Positions 45,290 to 53,208 of a stretch of 64,000 bases of DNA are shown in pieces. This DNA is from Ectobacillus sp. JY-23 (GTDB lineage Bacteria; Bacillota; Bacilli; Bacillales; Bacillaceae_G). The notes under the pieces are model-generated. The model was not told where the DNA came from, did no database searches, and saw nothing but the letters and a program-made list of their open reading frames with translations. Location: NCBI RefSeq assembly GCF_023022965.1, contig NZ_CP095462.1, positions 620,001-684,000 on the forward strand, written 5' to 3'. Positions within the stretch are counted from its first letter, which is position 1. Each line of letters opens with the position of its first letter. A program made the translations under genes and the position numbers.

Positions 45290-46533
45290 CACTTCATTTC
45301 TATAATAGGTAATCGAATCGTAACTTCGGTTCCAAAACCCGGCTCACTTTTGTATGATATTTTCCCCTTCATCATCTCAATAATTCGAATGGAAACAACA
45401 GTTCCCAAGCCTGTTCCTGTTTCTTTTGTACTGTAGAATAACGTACCAATGCGAGACAACTGTTCCCTATTCATTCCTTTACCTGTATCTTTAATTTGAA
45501 TGTACGCATTATGATTAGCTACATATAAACCTATGCTCACTGTTCCGCCACTCTCATTGGCTTCAATCGCATTCTTGACAATATTAATAAGCGCTTGCTT
45601 AAGTTGATCACGGTCCGTTTTCATTCGGGCATTGGACTGAAACGCTCTTGTTAAACATACATCTCTACCCAGTAACAGAGGATCTAATATTTGCGCTACT
45701 TCTTCTAGCAAATCTGCAATAGAAAACGATTCTACTTTTTTAATCTCAGGCTTGGCAAAAGTCAGATAATCACTAATAATTGCTTCGGCACGATTCACTT
45801 CACTTAGTATAATAGGCAAATACGTAGGATTCACCTGCTTCTCTTGCTCCATCAGCTGTAAAAAACCCTTGACTGCTGTTAATGGATTTCGTACTTCATG
45901 CGCAATCGATGCAGCAAGTTCACCCAATGTATTTAATTTTTCCGTACGCTGCATTTCAGCCTTTATACGCATTCTTTCTAGATTCTCTTCAATTAACATG
46001 GCTGCGAAACCGATTGCAATAATTTGGATTAGATTAAACAATGCATAATCCCACAATACTTGGTGGTTGGCCAAACTGCTATTCAAAACATAAAAAGCGA
46101 TGATTGTGAATGCTATACAAACTGCACCCATGCTGCCAATTACAATCATACGCACTCGCTTTCTCGCTTTTTTACGTTGAAACACCAATGAAAGGAAATA
46201 CGAAGTTGTAGCAATCAAAAGTACGCCTCCATAAGCCACTTCAAGTGTCTCACCACCTAATGAACCTCTAACAAGTAATACAACCATACACACAATGCCA
46301 CCGGCAATTGGACCACCATATAACATGGACAACGCAATCGGGACATATCGTAAATCCCAATACATTCCGTGGCTAAAGTAAGAAACATATACACATAAAC
46401 CCGCTGCGACACCATGTAATACCCCATACACACATGGCGAATTGCCAAGACGCCATTTTTCAAAAAAAGCATGGTGAATCAAAATGGGTGCTAAGATAAT
46501 TAAAATATGCAATAGCAACTTCTCAGCTAACAT
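45289..46533 (-). CDS. KinB-like membrane sensor histidine kinase (1)
   Basis: A 414-residue sensor kinase. About six hydrophobic helices at the N-terminus, of the 5TM-LYT-like type (DLRYVPIALSMLYGGPIAGG), are followed by the dimerisation domain with the phosphorylated His in SIAHEVRNPLTAVKGFLQLM and the ATPase with N box NIVKNAIEAN, G1 DTGKGM and G2 GTGLGT. No response regulator is adjacent, as for sporulation kinases that feed Spo0F. The start at 46533 (GGGAGG, 6 bases) matches that of the paralogue at 50580-51809; the track-length ATG at 46635 would add 34 unrelated residues. Confidence 0.88.
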   Translation of the reverse strand: MLAEKLLLHILIILAPILIHHAFFEKWRLGNSPCVYGVLHGVAAGLCVYVSYFSHGMYWDLRYVPIALSMLYGGPIAGGIVCMVVLLVRGSLGGETLEVAYGGVLLIATTSYFLSLVFQRKKARKRVRMIVIGSMGAVCIAFTIIAFYVLNSSLANHQVLWDYALFNLIQIIAIGFAAMLIEENLERMRIKAEMQRTEKLNTLGELAASIAHEVRNPLTAVKGFLQLMEQEKQVNPTYLPIILSEVNRAEAIISDYLTFAKPEIKKVESFSIADLLEEVAQILDPLLLGRDVCLTRAFQSNARMKTDRDQLKQALINIVKNAIEANESGGTVSIGLYVANHNAYIQIKDTGKGMNREQLSRIGTLFYSTKETGTGLGTVVSIRIIEMMKGKISYKSEPGFGTEVTIRLPIIEMK

Positions 46534-46631
46534 CGTTCGCCTCCCATATTTCAACATACTTTCGTATTCGACAACATCATTGAAATTTCCTTTCAAAAAA
46601 GGGGTATTCAGAACTTTATTCACTATTTTTG

Positions 46632-47357
46632 TCAACGGATGAAATGTGTTAGTGCAATCATTGTTAAGAGACCGCCAATAAAGGAGAACGTGGCAGAACG
46701 TTCGTTTCCATCCCCATGACTTTCTGGAATCAATTCTTTATACACCACAAACAACATCGCTCCTGCCGCAAACGCCAGTCCATACGGAACAATCGCGGAG
46801 AATTGTCCGGCAAATGAAATACCGATGATACCAAAGGCAAGCTCCAATATTCCTGTAGAAGCCGTACACAATAAAGCATATATTGGTTTTACGCCGTGCG
46901 ATACTAAATAAAGGGCGACCAGAAACCCTTCTGGTACATTTTGCAGTCCAATCGCAAATGAAACCAATGGTCCTAAATCAGCTACATGACTACCGTAACT
47001 CACACCTACTGAAAGGCCTTCCGGTATATTATGAAAAGCCATCGCAATTAAAAGTAAGGGTTGGCCGCCTTGAAACGGATGTTCTTTCCTTTCAAGCTCT
47101 ATGTGTGGCAGACAACTATCCAGAAAAGTCAGTGCAATCGTTCCAAGCAACACACCAATAGTCAGCACATATATATTTGATAGTTTCATAGCTGAGGGGA
47201 TTAATCCATAGGTAGAAGCCGCTACCATAATCCCAGCTGTATATGCCAGTAATATATCACGACCTCGATGCGAAATATGCTGTAAAAACATAGCAGGAAC
47301 TGCCCCCGCTATTGTACAAAGCGAAGATATAATACTGCCTGTATACATCGGATCCAT
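46632..47357 (-). CDS. ZIP-family divalent metal transporter
   Basis: A 241-residue membrane protein with eight helices. The metal-path motifs are in the fourth and fifth helices: AFHNIPEGLSVG and GLQNVPEGFLVAL. Between helices three and four is a short charged loop (ELERKEHP) with one His. ZIP proteins import zinc or other divalent cations; the substrate is not read from sequence. The ATG at 47357 follows GAGGAGG by 6 bases. It lies about 100 bases before the kinase in the same direction. Confidence 0.87.
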   Translation of the reverse strand: MDPMYTGSIISSLCTIAGAVPAMFLQHISHRGRDILLAYTAGIMVAASTYGLIPSAMKLSNIYVLTIGVLLGTIALTFLDSCLPHIELERKEHPFQGGQPLLLIAMAFHNIPEGLSVGVSYGSHVADLGPLVSFAIGLQNVPEGFLVALYLVSHGVKPIYALLCTASTGILELAFGIIGISFAGQFSAIVPYGLAFAAGAMLFVVYKELIPESHGDGNERSATFSFIGGLLTMIALTHFIR

Positions 47358-47423
47358 ATAAACCTCCTCAATCGTATCTGTTACAATATATGTACAAGCC
47401 GGGCTGACATGTCTATCAAACAC

Positions 47424-47455
47424 AAAAAAGATCTTCATCATCTGACAAAGATCTC
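47424..47455 (-). terminator. Terminator of the S-box operon
   Basis: A 7-bp stem AGATCTT/AAGATCT with a 12-base loop, then T6 on the minus strand, just after the ATP-grasp gene. Confidence 0.7.
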
Positions 47456-47468
47456 TTCACTATATCTA

Positions 47469-48431
47469 TTACGAAAGAGTAGTTACACTGTTTGGATGGT
47501 ACTTTTGCAGTTCACTCTGTAAAAACCTCGCAACTTCAAGCATTCCATATACACCTGCCACTGCTTCAGCATCAGAATTATAGTTTGTATTTGTATTAAT
47601 GTCATACGTGTAAATAATTCCGTTTGCATCGCGTATAAACTCAATGCCGGCTACGCTGATTCCGTTAGCCGCAAGCACGTTTTCATAGCTTGCAATAACA
47701 TCTTCCTGAAAATCGTTTATTATTTGAAACTTTGGCTTTGTTTCTACTTCCTCTCCTACAGGGCAGAATAAGTCTCCAATTTGACAAGCATCTGCAGGGC
47801 ACAATTGGAATCCTTCTGTTGTATCGACACGCACGGCATAAACGAACTTGCCCCCTACAAATTCACAGCGTGTAATATAAGACTCAGGCGAATGGATATA
47901 TTCTTGCACCAATGTGATGCCATCAACAGGTTCTTCAAACGCTTGACTTTCCACATATCTCTGCAGTGCTTCCACACTTTGAAACAACTGCACACCAAGA
48001 CCTTTACCAGCGCGATTATGCTTTGTAATAAAAGGACATCCATCAAAGCGCTTTGCCGCTTCTAAAATTTGCGAACGACCTACCGCAACAGCCGTTTTTG
48101 GTGTTCGTACACCATGCTTTTCAAGCTCAAGATACTGCAGTACTTTACTAACCTCTAGAGAAAGCGCACGGCTGCCATTATATACTTTACGACCATGTGC
48201 CTCTAACCAATGCAAAACGGCTGCTGTATATTCCGGTGCATAACGATGTCCCCTTGTATGTGCAGATGCGCTCATGCGACTAAAAAAGATACCTTCAGGT
48301 GGCTCCGTTGATAAATCAATACAACCTTCATTGAGATGCCATTCTTCATAAGGTAGTTTCAACTCTTCCAATCGCTTTGTTAAATGCACTGTCCACTCAC
48401 TGTTTTCGTGAATTACATAAATTTTCCCCAT
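47469..48431 (-). CDS. RimK-like ATP-grasp ligase
   Basis: A 320-residue ATP-grasp protein. The ATP-binding lysines and glycine loop are seen in PFITKHNRAGKGLGVQLF, the adenine-side block in VQEYIHSPE, and the magnesium-binding acidic/Asn motif near IYTYDINTNTNYN. Such enzymes join a carboxylate to an amine or thiol with ATP. It begins 16 bases after the flavin monooxygenase and shares its SAM riboswitch, so a sulfur-related ligation is likely. The ATG at 48431 (or 48434) follows GAGAGTGG. Substrate unknown. Confidence 0.78.
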   Translation of the reverse strand: MGKIYVIHENSEWTVHLTKRLEELKLPYEEWHLNEGCIDLSTEPPEGIFFSRMSASAHTRGHRYAPEYTAAVLHWLEAHGRKVYNGSRALSLEVSKVLQYLELEKHGVRTPKTAVAVGRSQILEAAKRFDGCPFITKHNRAGKGLGVQLFQSVEALQRYVESQAFEEPVDGITLVQEYIHSPESYITRCEFVGGKFVYAVRVDTTEGFQLCPADACQIGDLFCPVGEEVETKPKFQIINDFQEDVIASYENVLAANGISVAGIEFIRDANGIIYTYDINTNTNYNSDAEAVAGVYGMLEVARFLQSELQKYHPNSVTTLS

Positions 48432-48447
48432 CATTTCCACTCTCTTT

Positions 48448-49497
48448 CTATGTTGTAATCTGATTTCTTTTTCGTTCAACTAACGGCATCACATGCTTAG
48501 CAAATCTCTCCATCTCTTCTAGTTGCGGTGAAAATTGTAGTAATAATAAGTCCACACCAGCTTGTTCAAAAGCTAGAATACGCTCTGCAATTTGTTCAGG
48601 TGTTCCAATTAAGTTAGGACGTAACCCACGATTAGAAACTGAGTAATCATATAGCTTTACTTGTTGTTCAAGCTGTGATTTGCTCACAAAATCGTCATAT
48701 CCAGCGTATGCACTTCCAGTTTTTATATCTGTGATACGTTGTAGTTCTTCTGTTGCTTCCTCTTCTGTATCGCGGCAAATTACATATGCGGCCATACCAA
48801 AGGAATGAAATGCTTCCCTACCAATTTCTTGTCTGCGCGCCTTCATGTCAGCAATCTTTATGCTAACTTCTTCAGGTGTCCCTCCATGCATTACATACGC
48901 ATCCGCAAAAGATGCAATACTTTGCTTGCCTTTTTCACTTTCCCCGCCCGCATACAAAATAGGATTCGGTCTTTGTACAGGTTTTGGAGCAAGCTTTGCA
49001 TTTTCAATATGATAATATTTACCTTCATATGTAAAGGTTTCTTCTGTCCATAGCCCCTTTAATACATCTACAAATTCATTCGTACGCTCGTATCGTTCAT
49101 CATGCTCTGAAAAAATACCGCCGTATTGCCTCGCTTCTTCTGCCCACCAAGCTGAAACCACATTCAGTGTAAAACGACCCTTGCTGATATGATCAATGTT
49201 GGCAGTCATTTTAGCTGCCACAGCTGGGTTATGAAACCCTGGTCGAATTGCAGTCATAATTTCAATCTTCTCTGTAACAGCTGCTAAAGCTGCAGCTGTC
49301 GTCCAAGCTTCTAATGAGTCGTGCTCTGGCCCTTTAATATCATTAAGATATAATTCAGCAATAAGAGTCGTATCATATCCCCAGCGCTCAGCTACTTGTG
49401 CTACTTCTTTTGCATACGCATAGGTTGGCGGCATATGTTCATAATCTACATTACGGAGCCACCCACCAAAAATCGGCATCCAAAATCCATATTTCAT
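48448..49497 (-). CDS. LLM-class FMNH2-dependent monooxygenase, organosulfur type
   Basis: A 349-residue flavin monooxygenase of the bacterial luciferase-like fold. The blocks GFWMPIFGGWLRN, MTAIRPGFHNPAVAAKM, NVVSAWWAEEARQYGG and GTPEQIAERI resemble alkanesulfonate (SsuD) and dimethylsulfone (SfnG) monooxygenases, which free sulfite or sulfinate under sulfur starvation. The SAM riboswitch upstream supports a sulfur role. No flavin reductase gene or ABC sulfonate transporter is nearby. The gene leads the operon with the ATP-grasp ligase. The ribosome site is AAGGAGG. Confidence 0.87.
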   Translation of the reverse strand: MKYGFWMPIFGGWLRNVDYEHMPPTYAYAKEVAQVAERWGYDTTLIAELYLNDIKGPEHDSLEAWTTAAALAAVTEKIEIMTAIRPGFHNPAVAAKMTANIDHISKGRFTLNVVSAWWAEEARQYGGIFSEHDERYERTNEFVDVLKGLWTEETFTYEGKYYHIENAKLAPKPVQRPNPILYAGGESEKGKQSIASFADAYVMHGGTPEEVSIKIADMKARRQEIGREAFHSFGMAAYVICRDTEEEATEELQRITDIKTGSAYAGYDDFVSKSQLEQQVKLYDYSVSNRGLRPNLIGTPEQIAERILAFEQAGVDLLLLQFSPQLEEMERFAKHVMPLVERKRNQITT

Positions 49498-49516
49498 AGC
49501 AATCCTCCTTTTAGAC

Positions 49517-49670
49517 GAAAAGCCTCTTTCTAAAGACAGAAAGAGGCTGAAATATACAAATACTTCATTCCCCTATCTTTCAAGCAGATGCTTGCTGGAC
49601 TTGGCACGGTATTATAGTAAATCCGTTGCCGAGGCTTCAAAGGGCCAGTCCCTCCACCTCTCTAGATAAG
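49517..49670 (-). promoter_or_regulatory. SAM-I (S-box) riboswitch with terminator
   Basis: On the minus strand the aptamer runs from 49670 to about 49572: the CTTATCT/AGATAGG P1 helix, the AGAGAGGTGGAGGGACTGGCCC start, GCCTCGGCAAC, and the CAAGTCCAGCAAGC end. These are the hallmarks of SAM-I. The terminator hairpin is at 49521-49531/49538-49548 (AGCCTCTTTCT/AGAAAGAGGCT), followed by TTTTCGTC. SAM should shut off the monooxygenase/ATP-grasp operon. Confidence 0.95.
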
Positions 49671-49750
49671 AAAATAACGATATACAGTTGTATTCACAAT
49701 TGTAAGGATTACTCGTATAAAAGTCAATGTAATTCCGAAAATTTATACAA

Positions 49751-50479
49751 TTATTTCTTTTTTTGCAGACGGCGTTTTTTCCACCAAACGAACAGAATAA
49801 TCAAAAATAATAGTCCTGTTCCAGCGGCTACGGCAAAGTTGCGTATACGAGGCACTTTTACTTCCATACGCAAATCGTTAACCTTACGTAAGCTCATTTT
49901 CCACTCCAGTTCTTTGCCGCCTTTAGCAATCTGCGTTGCATTAGACGATGACGCTCTAATGGGTAATATGACTCTCACATGAAGCAACAACTGTTTAGTA
50001 AGCTCATCTCCAATATAGTTCGCTGTCCAATCCGCGGCTTGGAACTTACGAGTAAACGTGTATAGAAAATCATCATACAAAGGTTGTAAATCAACCCTTG
50101 CACGTACGCGATACGTCGTAAAAAATAGAGAGTGTTTTTCTTCATACGAAACATGTAACATACGACTCTCTACACTGGCAGGAATACTTGTCGCTGCACT
50201 TCCTTGTAATTCACGCAATGAATGATAGTGACGCTTTGCTTCAAAGCCAAATTCTTTTTGACGATTAAACTCCTCTATCTGAAACCCTTGATTGCGAAGT
50301 ACATCTTCCATAGACGAAAATGGATTTAAATCAGCTGTATAACGCTTTAACTCCTGTTTTAGCGCAAATTGAATTGTTGCATCAGCACTGCCATTTTTAT
50401 GCACTCTCAAATTGGCTGTTCCTGTCGCACAACCTCCAAGAATGATAAAACATATCAATAAAAGTAGCCGGTATCGCAT
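49751..50479 (-). CDS. Lipoprotein with C-terminal membrane helix (DUF3153-like)
   Basis: A 242-residue exported protein. The signal peptide ends in a lipobox, ILGGCATG, so the mature protein begins with a lipidated Cys at about 16. The body is a mixed alpha/beta ectodomain, and a second membrane anchor lies at about 212-232, followed by a strongly basic tail (WWKKRRLQKKK). This layout and wording (LRVHKNGSADATIQFAL) fit the DUF3153 lipoproteins of Bacillus. Function unknown. An AAAGGGG site precedes the ATG. Confidence 0.75.
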   Translation of the reverse strand: MRYRLLLLICFIILGGCATGTANLRVHKNGSADATIQFALKQELKRYTADLNPFSSMEDVLRNQGFQIEEFNRQKEFGFEAKRHYHSLRELQGSAATSIPASVESRMLHVSYEEKHSLFFTTYRVRARVDLQPLYDDFLYTFTRKFQAADWTANYIGDELTKQLLLHVRVILPIRASSSNATQIAKGGKELEWKMSLRKVNDLRMEVKVPRIRNFAVAAGTGLLFLIILFVWWKKRRLQKKK

Positions 50480-50579
50480 TTTAGACGCCCCTTTATCAAC
50501 TTACAATACAGCTAAAAGACTGTTATTTGTATTGTTGCATTAGTATACCCGGTATTCTCTTGTTTTATGGGGGTGAAGA

Positions 50580-51809
50580 TTATACTGTAGGTAACGTAAT
50601 GGTAGCTTCTGTACCGACTCCTGGTTGGCTTTTATACATCAGTGTTCCGTTCATTGTGTTAATAATACGCAAAGAGACCAATGTCCCGAGTCCAGTTCCC
50701 TGGTCTTTCGTTGTGTAAAACAATGTTCCGATTCTTTTAAGCTGCTCGGTGGTCATCCCTTTCCCAGTGTCCACAATTCGAATTTCAACACCACTTTTTA
50801 CAGCAGCAGTTGCAACAACTACACCTCCTGATGAGGTAGCTTCAATGGCATTTTTAATAATATTCAATAATGCTTGTTTCAACTGATCTGCATCGGTCTC
50901 AAGAAGTGGATTTGCCCCAATTTTAACTTGTAAAGAAATTCCTTTGTTCATAGCTAATGGTTCTAGCAATATACAAACCTCATTTAATACAATATCTAAA
51001 CAAAAACGCCTTTTTTCTTGAAATTGTGGTTTGGCAAAATTAAGATAGTCGCTAATAATCTTTTCTGCTCGTTCTACTTCACTCAGCACAAGCGGCACAT
51101 ATTGATAATTTTCACCTTGCTTCATCATTTGTAAAAAGCCCTTCACTACAGTAAGAGGATTTCGTACTTCGTGAGCAATCGATGCCGCCAACTCTCCGAG
51201 TGTATTCATTTTTTCGACACGTTCCATCTCTTGGCGCATCACAATTCGTTCCACAATTCGTTCATGCATTAAAACAGAAGCAGTCATACCTAGCATCTGA
51301 ATGAGCGCAATAGGTACTAAATCATCAGCCAGGCCACCTTTCCAGGATTTTGTGTTCCACATGTAAAACAACACGGTTAGGGTAGCAGAGAAAGCAGACC
51401 AAAAACCCATTAACACACCTATGATGATTCTGTGGTTTGATGGATGTTCATAAAATCGCTTTACGAACATAAAAGAAAACAACACAGATAACACAATAAT
51501 ACCTATACCATATAAAACAAGAGGACCACCGATTGCAATGCGCATACATATGACCATTAAGAAGGCGATTGTTCCTGCTTTCGGGCCTCCATACAAAAAA
51601 GCTACAATGATAGGGACATATCGTAAATCCCAATGAAACCCGTGGCTTACAAATGGAAATAACATACATAAACAGGCCGCTACTCCTTGAAGTATACCGC
51701 CGAGTATCTTTGATTTCTTCAATGAGTGGTGTTCTATAAATAACCCATAAAAAAACATCGGTGCCATAATAATTAAAATATGTAACAGTAATTTCTCAGC
51801 CAGCATCAT
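50580..51809 (-). CDS. KinB-like membrane sensor histidine kinase (2)
   Basis: A 409-residue paralogue of the kinase at 45289-46533, starting with the same words (MLAEKLLLHILII). It has the same six-helix membrane part with the block WDLRYVPIIVAFLYGGPKAG, the His box SIAHEVRNPLTVVKGFLQMM, N box NIIKNAIEAT, G1 DTGKGM and G2 GTGLGT. It too lacks a partner response regulator. An AGGGGATAG site precedes the two ATGs. It diverges from the small gene at 51962. Probably one of several kinases feeding the sporulation phosphorelay. Confidence 0.88.
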   Translation of the reverse strand: MMLAEKLLLHILIIMAPMFFYGLFIEHHSLKKSKILGGILQGVAACLCMLFPFVSHGFHWDLRYVPIIVAFLYGGPKAGTIAFLMVICMRIAIGGPLVLYGIGIIVLSVLFSFMFVKRFYEHPSNHRIIIGVLMGFWSAFSATLTVLFYMWNTKSWKGGLADDLVPIALIQMLGMTASVLMHERIVERIVMRQEMERVEKMNTLGELAASIAHEVRNPLTVVKGFLQMMKQGENYQYVPLVLSEVERAEKIISDYLNFAKPQFQEKRRFCLDIVLNEVCILLEPLAMNKGISLQVKIGANPLLETDADQLKQALLNIIKNAIEATSSGGVVVATAAVKSGVEIRIVDTGKGMTTEQLKRIGTLFYTTKDQGTGLGTLVSLRIINTMNGTLMYKSQPGVGTEATITLPTV

Positions 51810-51961
51810 CTATCCCCTATCTATCTATATCCCTCTAATACTATAAATTTTTACAGATAAATGCAATGCTTATACTTCTTTTTACTCATACATTCGAGAT
51901 ATTCACACAAGCAATGTTTGTCCTTTGTCATACTCTATCATGAGGTGAAAGGAGGTTTATA

Positions 51962-52294
51962 ATGAACCGACAACAATGTTATCATCTATGCTGTCAATAT
52001 AATGGCAGAGTTGTACGTATTCAAGACAAATCTGGTAACTATCATATCGGAAGGATTAAAAAGGTTTCCGATGATTCCGTTTGGATTGAGCCTGTTCGAC
52101 AACGATATAATCGTGGCTTTGGCTATATTCCATACGATGAAGAAGTATATGGGTACAATGAAGATCGCAATCGCTATGGTTACGAGAGAAGGGATTGCCG
52201 CGGAAGATGTGACGATGACTATTATGGCGGTGCGTATGCACTTGGGTTAGGATTTATTGTGGGTATCGCTTTAGCAGCTCTATTCTTCTTTTAA
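51962..52294 (+). CDS. Small Tyr/Arg-rich protein with C-terminal membrane helix, 110 aa
   Basis: A 110-residue protein. The first 45 residues form a beta-rich, Sm-like-looking stretch (GRVVRIQDKSGNYHIGRIKKV). The middle (about 48-85) is rich in Tyr, Arg, Asp and Gly (RNRYGYERRDCRGRCDDDYYGG), and the last 22 residues are a hydrophobic helix (ALGLGFIVGIALAALFFF). Five cysteines. A perfect AAGGAGG site lies 8 bases before the ATG. The composition recalls spore-coat or surface proteins of Bacillus, but I do not recognise it. Confidence 0.6.
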   Translation: MNRQQCYHLCCQYNGRVVRIQDKSGNYHIGRIKKVSDDSVWIEPVRQRYNRGFGYIPYDEEVYGYNEDRNRYGYERRDCRGRCDDDYYGGAYALGLGFIVGIALAALFFF

Positions 52295-52323
52295 TGTTTG
52301 TTATTCGAACCGCATCTCATACA

Positions 52324-52353
52324 AAGAAGGAGCCTCATACAAGGTTCCTTCTT
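52324..52353. terminator. Shared terminator between convergent genes
   Basis: Arms AAGAAGGA-CCT and AAGG-TCCTTCTT with a short loop, between the 110-aa gene and the methyltransferase; the right arm overlaps the methyltransferase stop. Confidence 0.65.
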
Positions 52354-53059
52354 ACTTTTGACATCGAAACACACGGTGTCCAAGTACATGGCCATACATA
52401 GCTAAAATCTTTTCATGTTGCTCCCATATTTCATAGAGAGATGGAGAAATATTTGCGGAGATATCCCATTCTGGTGTCCACTCATATTGCGCTGTTGCCA
52501 CTGTGTCTCTGTGTATCACGTCCACACATTGAAAACCTTGCTTAGTAAAGTACTCATACCACTGTTGTTCTGTTAAATATTCTGCAGCACCGTATAATTG
52601 TCTAATATATGCGTATTCCTGGGCATGCAAAGGCCTTTCAACAGTCATCTCTGTACCCGCTACATAGCCTTGTTTTCGTAGCACCCGATATAGCTGTGAT
52701 AATGTACGAGAGATACTAGTAAACGCTACAACAGACTCTGTAATAATAATATCAAAGCTTTCATCCGCAAACGGTAATTGTTCCGCATTGCCGTGTACCA
52801 ATTCTATATTGACATTTTCTCGTAATATTCTTTGTTTGGCTTTTTCAATCATAACAGGATGATAATCCAGTGCTGTCACCTGACATCCATACTGTTTGGC
52901 AATATACACAGCTGTTTTGCCAGTGCCACAACCAAGGTCCAACACTTTTGTATTTGAGTTGAGCGGCAAAAGCTTTAATAATTGTTTTGTAAGAGCAAAT
53001 CCGCCTGGATGTGCACTACCCACACCAAACAGGGCTAAAAAATCAATATAAGAATACAT
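52352..53059 (-). CDS. SAM-dependent methyltransferase (UbiE/Methyltransf_11-like)
   Basis: A 235-residue class I methyltransferase. SAM-binding motif I is VLDLGCGTGKTAVYIA, the acidic loop is ALDYHPVMI, and motif II/III corresponds to NAEQLPFADESFDIIITESVVAFT. The N-terminal FGVGSAHPGGFALT block suggests substrates related to menaquinone/ubiquinone-type small molecules, but this is uncertain. The ATG at 53059 follows GGGGAG by 8 bases; the longer frame to 53284 overlaps oppA and its terminator. It is monocistronic. Confidence 0.8.
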   Translation of the reverse strand: MYSYIDFLALFGVGSAHPGGFALTKQLLKLLPLNSNTKVLDLGCGTGKTAVYIAKQYGCQVTALDYHPVMIEKAKQRILRENVNIELVHGNAEQLPFADESFDIIITESVVAFTSISRTLSQLYRVLRKQGYVAGTEMTVERPLHAQEYAYIRQLYGAAEYLTEQQWYEYFTKQGFQCVDVIHRDTVATAQYEWTPEWDISANISPSLYEIWEQHEKILAMYGHVLGHRVFRCQK

Positions 53060-53178
53060 ACATATGCTCCCCGCTATCTTTTTTGCTGTATATGTATGCG
53101 AAATACTCCTAAAAGGTGATATAACATCAATATAGAAAAAGAAACAAACTGATTTTTTAACAGAAAATTCTCTCACAT

Positions 53179-53207
53179 AAAAAAAGAGAGCCGAGGCTCT
53201 CTTTTTT
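53179..53207. terminator. Terminator of oppA
   Basis: A 13-bp stem AAAAAAGAGAGCC/GGCTCTCTTTTTT with a 3-base loop directly after the oppA stop. Confidence 0.9.
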
Positions 53208-53208
53208 A

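Noticed and set aside
46534-46635. 34-residue extension of the first KinB-like kinase
   Set aside because: The paralogue starts at the matching Met, and GGGAGG lies before 46533.
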